DNA of 64,000 bases from Takashimella koratensis (Eukaryota; Basidiomycota; Tremellomycetes; Trichosporonales; Tetragoniomycetaceae). The notes beneath the pieces are model-generated. The model was not told the DNA's origin and made no database searches. It worked only from the letters and a program-made list of their open reading frames with translations. Numbering within the stretch: position 1 is the stretch's first letter; each line of letters opens with the position of its first letter. Location: contig BCKT01000006.1 in NCBI GenBank assembly GCA_003116875.1, positions 62,001-126,000 on the forward strand, in the 5' to 3' direction. Positions 57,941-64,000 of this stretch are shown here, in pieces. The translations under genes were made by a program, and so were the position numbers.

Positions 57941-58343
57941 TCGGTTCGATCGGAAAGGCGAAGAGTAGAATTGTATAAGCGAGAGATCTGTTGAATGCGG
58001 GCGAATCTTACCAGTTGTTTTTTTTTCCTTTCTTTGTTGTACATACATAAATATTCACGTTAACGCTCGTTCGCCGCCAGAAGTGTAGCAGCAGATTCGT
58101 ACCCATAGTTATGGGTACTGGAGTTTCATCGTTGTGAAAAGAACAGTTGTGCCGCTTTTCGTTACGGTATCATGTCACGCTTTACACCTAATTGAACCAT
58201 CTACCTTTGCATCACTGTCAAAACAGACCTGTCTATAATTTTCCATCGGTTCGATAAGGAAACGGATAACAAACAACGTGTGATGGCGAGTTATACTCTC
58301 GCCCCTCGCAGATCATACTCTTTGTCCCTGAGCATGAGACTGC
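57941..58343. other. Convergent 3' flanks
   Basis: A/T-rich gap between the GID8-like gene and the minus-strand permease; poly-T tract at 58019-58026. No gene. Confidence 0.6.
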
Positions 58344-60642
58344 CTAGTGAGTCTCCGGCTCCAGCTCGTCGTGCAAATCAGCGACAGCAGCGAGTCGCTC
58401 CACATCGACAGCCTTGTAATTGCGTCGGCCGTACGTAAACCACCCAAGCAAAACTAGCAACATCAAGGCAATCTCGGCAACCGATCCCCAGTTGAAAACA
58501 TCGACTAAACAAGAGTCAGAACAGAATTTCTTCACACGCGTCAAACTCACAAGTGAATGGCATCGAGCCGGGATACTGGAGAGAATAACGTCAGTGAAAA
58601 ATTTGTTGGATTCAAAGAGTGGTACCAATTGATACTTACAGAGAGGATGACCAAGGAGAAGAGCTCGTAGGACAATCCGATGAAGTCGGTAAAGTATCCC
58701 AGGAGGATGGGGACTTTGAACTTGCGATCGACAGGGAGATTCTTTCGGCCATGCCACATTGCCAGTCCGACTACCGTTGCTAATAAAGGGATTATCAGCG
58801 TGAGCTTGATGACCTATTCAACATATCGACTAACCGTAGCATGCGTTGAAGGATCCGACGCAAACGCAGTTGAGAGCGTTCCAGCCTGTAGACCCGGTGA
58901 GGTAAAGAAGGTTGAACAGACAGCAGGCAATGGTACAAGCGATTAAAGAGATGATGGGTAATCTGAACCCCGGATGGATCTCGTGCAATCGCATCCAAGT
59001 CGGGAACATGCCGTCTTGAGCAAGCGACATGAGTTGACGAGAGGTAACAAGTAAGCTCCTGTATCTATGTCAGTAATCGGGGTTCACAGAACAAAAGCTA
59101 CAGACTTCACGATACTCACCCCATGGCACCGACAGCGGCCACCATCGTGATGACGAGATTGAAGATTACCGCGGCCGCGTTACTAGTCAAAGCTTCGCGA
59201 ACAAGCATAACGACAGGGTAACTATTGGATCAGAAAGATTGGTCTTCCCAAGCGATTGTATTGAACCTACTAGCTGCTTGTGGTGAGGAGAAGCTCGACG
59301 TTGGTTGATGCAAATCCGTATAAGATGGCATAGAAAACACCGCTGAGAAAGATTAGAATTCTCGTACGGTTCATACACCCTAGGAACGTACCAGAAACCA
59401 CCGCAAGCCACCACTGCCATTAGAATTCGGGGAACTATCCGTCGAGGATTCTGAACCTCTTCTCATTGTTAGTTTATGAGTGGTTTCTTTGAAGCGGAGA
59501 TTGCAAGCAAACGCACCCTCAGCAAGGTGGGCTGCGCCATCAATTCCCGACGCAGTAGTTGTGCTGGTGAAGAATCCGATCATGAGAGTGCTACCGAGAG
59601 AATTGGCGGGGTTGCTATAGGTCACGTTGACAAAGACGTCGGCTGCGGAAGCAAGAGGTTTATTGATTGCGAGGACAGCCTGCAAACGGAGCTCAGTCAC
59701 AGCACTGAATAATTTAATCTAGCTAGGGACGACTCACGATCAAGATTGCTGTCACGCCAACGACCTGAACAATGACGGTAACCATGTCGATACGACCAAA
59801 GTACTTGATCCCCCAGATGTTGATGATCAGGAAAGGAGCGTAAAGGGCGACTCCGATAAACCATAGCTCCCAGGTAGTCACGACATAGCCGTCTTTGAAG
59901 ATCTGAACAAACCCGACGATTCCTTGAGCTACAATGGTCAGAGAACAGAACACATGTGGTGATCTTACCCGCAAGTAGAGCAGTACTGGCACTATTGAGG
60001 AGCCACCCGATCATGTTGATAAGACCAGTCCACCAACCCCAGAACGCCTTCCACTTGGGGGGCGCAAGGTAGATGGCATGGTGATAGACACCCTAAGTGA
60101 TACGAGTCAGCGATGAATCAATGAAACTGGGACGGAGGCAGACTTACTCCGACGGTCGGAATGACCGAACACATTTCAGCGATCGGGAGAGCCGCCATAC
60201 ATGCCCCGAAATAGCACATGGCCATTCCATAAACAAGGGAAGGGATACCTCCATTGCTGTTGGTCAGAATGACGAGGTGGTGGTTGACCTACTTGTAGTT
60301 GATCTGAGAATTGGTCAGTCATGTAACTTGTCCTGCATGGTGGATATACCGGAAGGTAAGAGAAGAGCGCAACTTACATTGAGAAGCAAACCGATGACGG
60401 CTGGCACGTTGTTGGCACAGAAACAGGTGCAGACGAGCTCGTACCAACTAAGTTTGGGTCAATCAGTGCCACAAAGACCTGTCACCTAGTGCTTACCGGA
60501 AGTTTTTACGAAGGTGCACCTCGTCCAAGACCTCGACTATGAGTTGTTCGTCTTTCGCTCCGAGTGCGAGATCCTTTTCGGAAGACTCGGTGGGCACCTT
60601 GCCCGAGTTGAACTCAACCGGTACTTGAAGTTCCTCAGACAT
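58344..60642 (-). CDS. APC-superfamily amino acid/amine permease
   Basis: About 11 exons, roughly 520 residues, start at 60642 (accATGt). Acidic cytosolic N-terminus (KDLALGAKDEQLIVEVLDEV), then 12 predicted membrane segments. Recognisable parts: GGIPSLVYG and MAALPIAEMCSVIPTVGG, then YHHAIYLAPPKWKAFWGWWT (typical of GABA/choline/polyamine permeases), INIWGIKYFGRIDMVTVIVQ, and MIGFFTSTTTASGIDGAAHL. C-terminus cytosolic, ending DLHDELEPETH. Fits the fungal branch containing GABA, choline and polyamine carriers. It is divergent from the copper amine oxidase, suggesting an amine as substrate. Exact substrate unknown. Confidence 0.9.
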
Positions 60643-61174
60643 GGTGAAAAAATGGAGCGATTGAGGTGTGGGCTTGGCAGAAGTTGATTGCCAATCCAAT
60701 TCGGCGCCGATGAGGAAAGGAAGGGGCTTGGTAGGCCCACCGGGCAACCCGTAATATATGCCAAGGTCAGAAGCTTATCGGTTGATCGAGGTTCGGATTG
60801 GAACAGCGGAACGATGTTTTGGCTTTCCTCGGGGGTTACGTAAATAGACAACACGGGCGTCTATTGCGGCTAACCCCTCGGACCAATAGAATAGCAGTAT
60901 TTGAAAAGGTGGAGGGAGTAGAGGAACCCGCATTTGACGCGAAAACCGCAGTAGGCAGGCAAGTGCGTCCGTGGCATCTAGAAAGACGACAAATACGCGA
61001 TTCAGAGGGCTACCTTCAATCTCGCGTGCGTTTCTGCGTATCATGGTCGGCTATCTGCGTATCTCTGTCTGCGTTTACCCGTCTTACCGGATGCATATCT
61101 GACCTCATTTCATCGTTCGACTTTTTTCTTCTTTCATTCACTCTCTAACTCTCGGCAAAAACAAAAACTCAATC
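60643..61174. other. Divergent promoter between permease and amine oxidase
   Basis: 532 bases shared by both genes. No GACCCGA or GTGGAGGTGT motif noticed. A C/T-rich leader precedes the oxidase ATG. Confidence 0.5.
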
Positions 61175-63425
61175 ATGGTCCACGAAATTGCCACTGCCAT
61201 TCACGCACCTGTTGCCAAGGCTAACGGCGTGCACAAGGCCCTTCACCCACTCGACAACCTGTACCCCGAGGAGATCGAAGCTGTGAGTCGCGTCTTTCTC
61301 TTGCTAGAGGTCGCTTTGCGGCTGACATGACCCAGGCAGCAGCAGCATTCCGCAAGCAGCACGAGGGCCAAGTCGTTCGTTTCAAGTTCATTACCGCTCG
61401 AGAGCCTCGTAAATCCGAACTAGTCGCGTACCTCGATGCAGTTCGTCAAGGGAAGAAAGCGGTGACTCCGAACAGAGTCGCGTCGACACTTTACTCTGCC
61501 GGGTTTGGGGACAACATGCAATGGCTCGAGTCGTGGTACGACCTAACCGAGTGCCGGATTCTCGACACGGTCGTTGTTCCATCTGAGCACAAAGCCCAGG
61601 GTGACCCAGACGAAGTCATGTGAGTTGCTACCCCGGATCATTACTTAGCCGCTTCGTTTTGCATGCAGAATTGTGCTAACATGACTCAATAGGGAGCTTG
61701 AGAAGATCTTGCTTGCCGATCCAGGTTTCCAAGAGCGAATCAAGAAATTCAAGCTACCCCGAGGTGCTGAGATCGTTGCGGACCCTTGGATCTACGGGTC
61801 GGACACTACCAAGCCCATCCCTCGCCTTGTCACTTACATGGTGTACTACCGCCTTGGAGGTTCCGACCCCGACACAAACCACTATTCTTTCCCGCTCCCC
61901 ATTTGCCCCGTCATCGATTCCGCCCACCTTATAATCGTCGAGTACATTGATTGCCCGACAGGAGGTGTCGGCGACGCGCTCGATGCGATCACACTCGACC
62001 TCGATGACCCAGTGGGTCACTTGCAGACTTCGGAGTATGTGGACTCTCTCATGGACGTCCCCAGTGAGTGTCATACCTAAAGCCGTCGTGTTACTTTCGT
62101 TACTGACTTGTCCAGTGCGTGACGATCTCAAGCCAATCCACGTCTCTCAGCCCGAGGGCGCCTCGTTCAAAATCGAAGGCAACCGAATCAATTGGCAAAA
62201 ATGGTCTTTCATCCTCTCTTTCAACTACCGCGAGGGCATTGTTCTTCACGATGTATACTACGACGGCCGGTCCGTTTTCTACCGCCTTTCGCTTTCCGAG
62301 ATGACTGTCCCTTACGGCGACCCTCGAGCACCCTACCACCGAAAGCAGGCGTTTGACGCTGGCGATGCCGGTCTCGGGCTGTGCGCCAACCAACTCGACC
62401 TCGGTTGCGACTGTCTTGGTCTGATCAAGTACTTCAGCTCCTACGTCTCGACGCCCGCAGGTAGCTCCAAGCTCATGAAGAACGTCGTTTGCATGCACGA
62501 AGTGGACGACGGGATCCTCTGGAAACACACAAACTACCGCACCGACAATGCTTCGGTCGTTCGGTCTCGCCACTTGGTCCTGCAGACGATCTGCACCGTC
62601 TCCAACTACGAATACATTTGGATCTGGAAGTTCGACATGGCGGGGGCAGTCCATTTCGAGACCCGCGCGACTGGGATCCTCTCTACAGGGTATATCGACA
62701 AGGGAAAGAAATCACCTTACGGTAATGTCGTTGCCCCCGGCGTTTACGCACCCAACCATCAACACGTCTTTTCTCTCCGAATCGACCCGGCCGTCGACGG
62801 TCACAAGAACACTGTCTTATACGAGGACAGTAACCCTATACCGATGGGACCCAAGAACCCACACGGCGTCGCATGGTCCGTCGACCAAACCGTTCTTGAC
62901 CGCGAGGGTTTCGCCGATGCTGCGCCGCACAAGAACCGCGTCTTCAAGATCGTCAACAAGAACAAACTCAACCCGATCAGCGGCAAACGCGTGGGCTACA
63001 AGTTCACCCCGCACCCTGGCGCTCTCATGCTTGCCCACCCTGACTCGATCTGTTTCAAGCGCGCCGAGTTTGGAGGGCACCACGTCTACGTCACCAAATA
63101 CCGTGACGACGAGCTCTACAGCGGCGGTAACTACACCTACCAGTCTTCGGGGAACGCCAAGGGAATGACGCACATGATCTCTCGCCAAGAGCCAGTGGAG
63201 GACGATGACTTTGTGGTCTGGCACAGTTTCTGCCTAACACACAATTGCCGTATCGAGGACTGGCCAGTCATGCCATACGAGTCTCTCACGGTCTCTCTCA
63301 AACCGGCGGACTTTTTCACATCCAACCCTGCCCTGGACGTTCCTCGTAGCAAGCAGACGTTCAACAAATCTACAGCGTACGAGGACCTCCTCGAAACGAC
63401 CGAGAGCTCTTGCTGTCGCAAGTAA
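61175..63425 (+). CDS. Copper amine oxidase (TPQ type)
   Basis: Four exons, about 690 residues. Exon 1 ends LYPEEIEA; the last exon holds the catalytic domain. The TPQ cofactor Tyr lies in TVSNYEYIWIWKF (consensus TxxNY), the catalytic base Asp in FDAGDAGLGLCANQLDLGCD, and copper ligands in NHQHVFSLRID (HxH) with the third His in LTHNCRIEDWPVMP. These are complete, so it should self-process its cofactor and oxidise primary amines to aldehydes with release of ammonia and hydrogen peroxide. No signal peptide; C-terminus ETTESSCCRK is not an SKL-type peroxisomal signal. Paired with the divergent permease as an uptake-oxidation module. Confidence 0.95.
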
Positions 63426-63924
63426 CTTTTGTACAGTACATGGACTTGTAAGAGTTTAGGAGATAGCAAATGCATAGTTGGATCTTTTACAACAGTATCG
63501 TCTTGCTTGCGACGGAAAAAGACGCTTGTGCGAGAATTCCGTCAGAACATCACCGTACAACAAGGGGAGTCGGACTGGATACATCGGCCAGGCGTTCTCA
63601 TCGAGTGCAAGTTGCCGTAAACTGCCACCAACCTTGGTGTCAAAGCAATCTAGCATGGGTAAGGACTACTCTTGGTGCGCCGGTGTTACCCAGAAAATGA
63701 GGCAAACCTAAGCTCATATTTAGACGCGTTAGCCGCCTTGGCACATGACCGTCCGGTGTCTTCCGGAGTCTCGGCGTGAGAACGTCCGGGCATATGCGGA
63801 CGTGGAACCCTTCGGCTGCATCGGCAACCACTCACAAGAACAGAGTTGTCGTCAGGTTTTTACACTCCCCATCGAGTTTGCATTGTCACTTGCGCGCAAT
63901 ACTCATCGCCGTCAACGCCTCAAC
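63426..63924. other. Intergenic
   Basis: No supported gene; 3' flank of the oxidase and promoter of the gene cut by the window edge. Confidence 0.5.
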
Positions 63925-64000
63925 ATGTCAAACATCCCAGCCCTTCAGGAAGGCGAGAACGACGAACAACTCCGGCTCATGCTGGAGGGCAAGCCGTACA
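63925..64000 (+). CDS. Partial gene, possible maltose/galactoside O-acetyltransferase
   Basis: Starts MSNIPALQEGENDEQLRLML and continues EGKPY to the window edge. An N-terminal MLxGKPY motif is typical of the small helical domain that opens NodL/maltose acetyltransferase-type hexapeptide enzymes. Only 25 residues are visible, so the call rests on that motif alone. Confidence 0.4.
   Translation, partial: MSNIPALQEGENDEQLRLMLEGKPY

Overview
The window looks like nuclear DNA of a basidiomycete yeast, probably a tremellomycete. Nearly every conserved gene is cut by many short introns with GTRAGT-type donors and CTGAC/CTAAC branch sites, coding GC is fairly high, and the genes have fungal architecture (Zn2Cys6 regulator, DAL5-type permease, ELO elongase, PER1, GID8). 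I saw no convincing tRNA, rRNA or CRISPR array. Order-level placement is inference.

Layout. 0.95-6.2 kb: PER1-like GPI-lipid remodelling protein, then a convergent USP25/28-type ubiquitin hydrolase whose catalytic Cys box seems lost. 7.0-13.5 kb: a head-to-tail array of five small orphan genes with little sequence identity but one shared gene structure (short first exon, phase-2 intron, coiled-coil exon 2, acidic tail). 13.6-18.1 kb: phosphopantothenoylcysteine decarboxylase-like gene and fatty-acid elongase. 19.3-39.2 kb: a probable inducible catabolic cluster: SDR, two tandem zinc alcohol dehydrogenases, a DUF1275 membrane protein, a second SDR, an amidase, a RidA protein, a 2-oxoglutarate/Fe(II) dioxygenase, a Zn2Cys6 regulator, a DAL5/TNA1-type permease and one unrecognised, possibly broken gene. 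40.1-43.4 kb: a disordered protein with a MYND-like zinc finger. 45.2-50.9 kb: a second orphan array of small intronless genes, including damaged copies, with a Tc1/mariner element inserted. 51.5-63.4 kb: an unknown acidic protein, enolase, GID8-like protein, an amino-acid/amine permease and a divergent copper amine oxidase. The right edge cuts a gene, possibly a maltose/galactoside O-acetyltransferase.

How the parts work together. In the cluster, dehydrogenases, amidase, RidA and dioxygenase could degrade an imported N-containing organic acid or heterocycle under control of the resident regulator; two motif families recur in its promoters (a 12-15 bp GTGGAGGTGT element close to TATA boxes, and GACCCGA sites including a Zn2Cys6-style inverted repeat). 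Permease and amine oxidase form a second, simple uptake-and-oxidation pair. The two orphan arrays resemble nothing I can name and are the best candidates for something undescribed. The enolase gene contains a well-supported AT-AC intron next to a 16-nt microexon.
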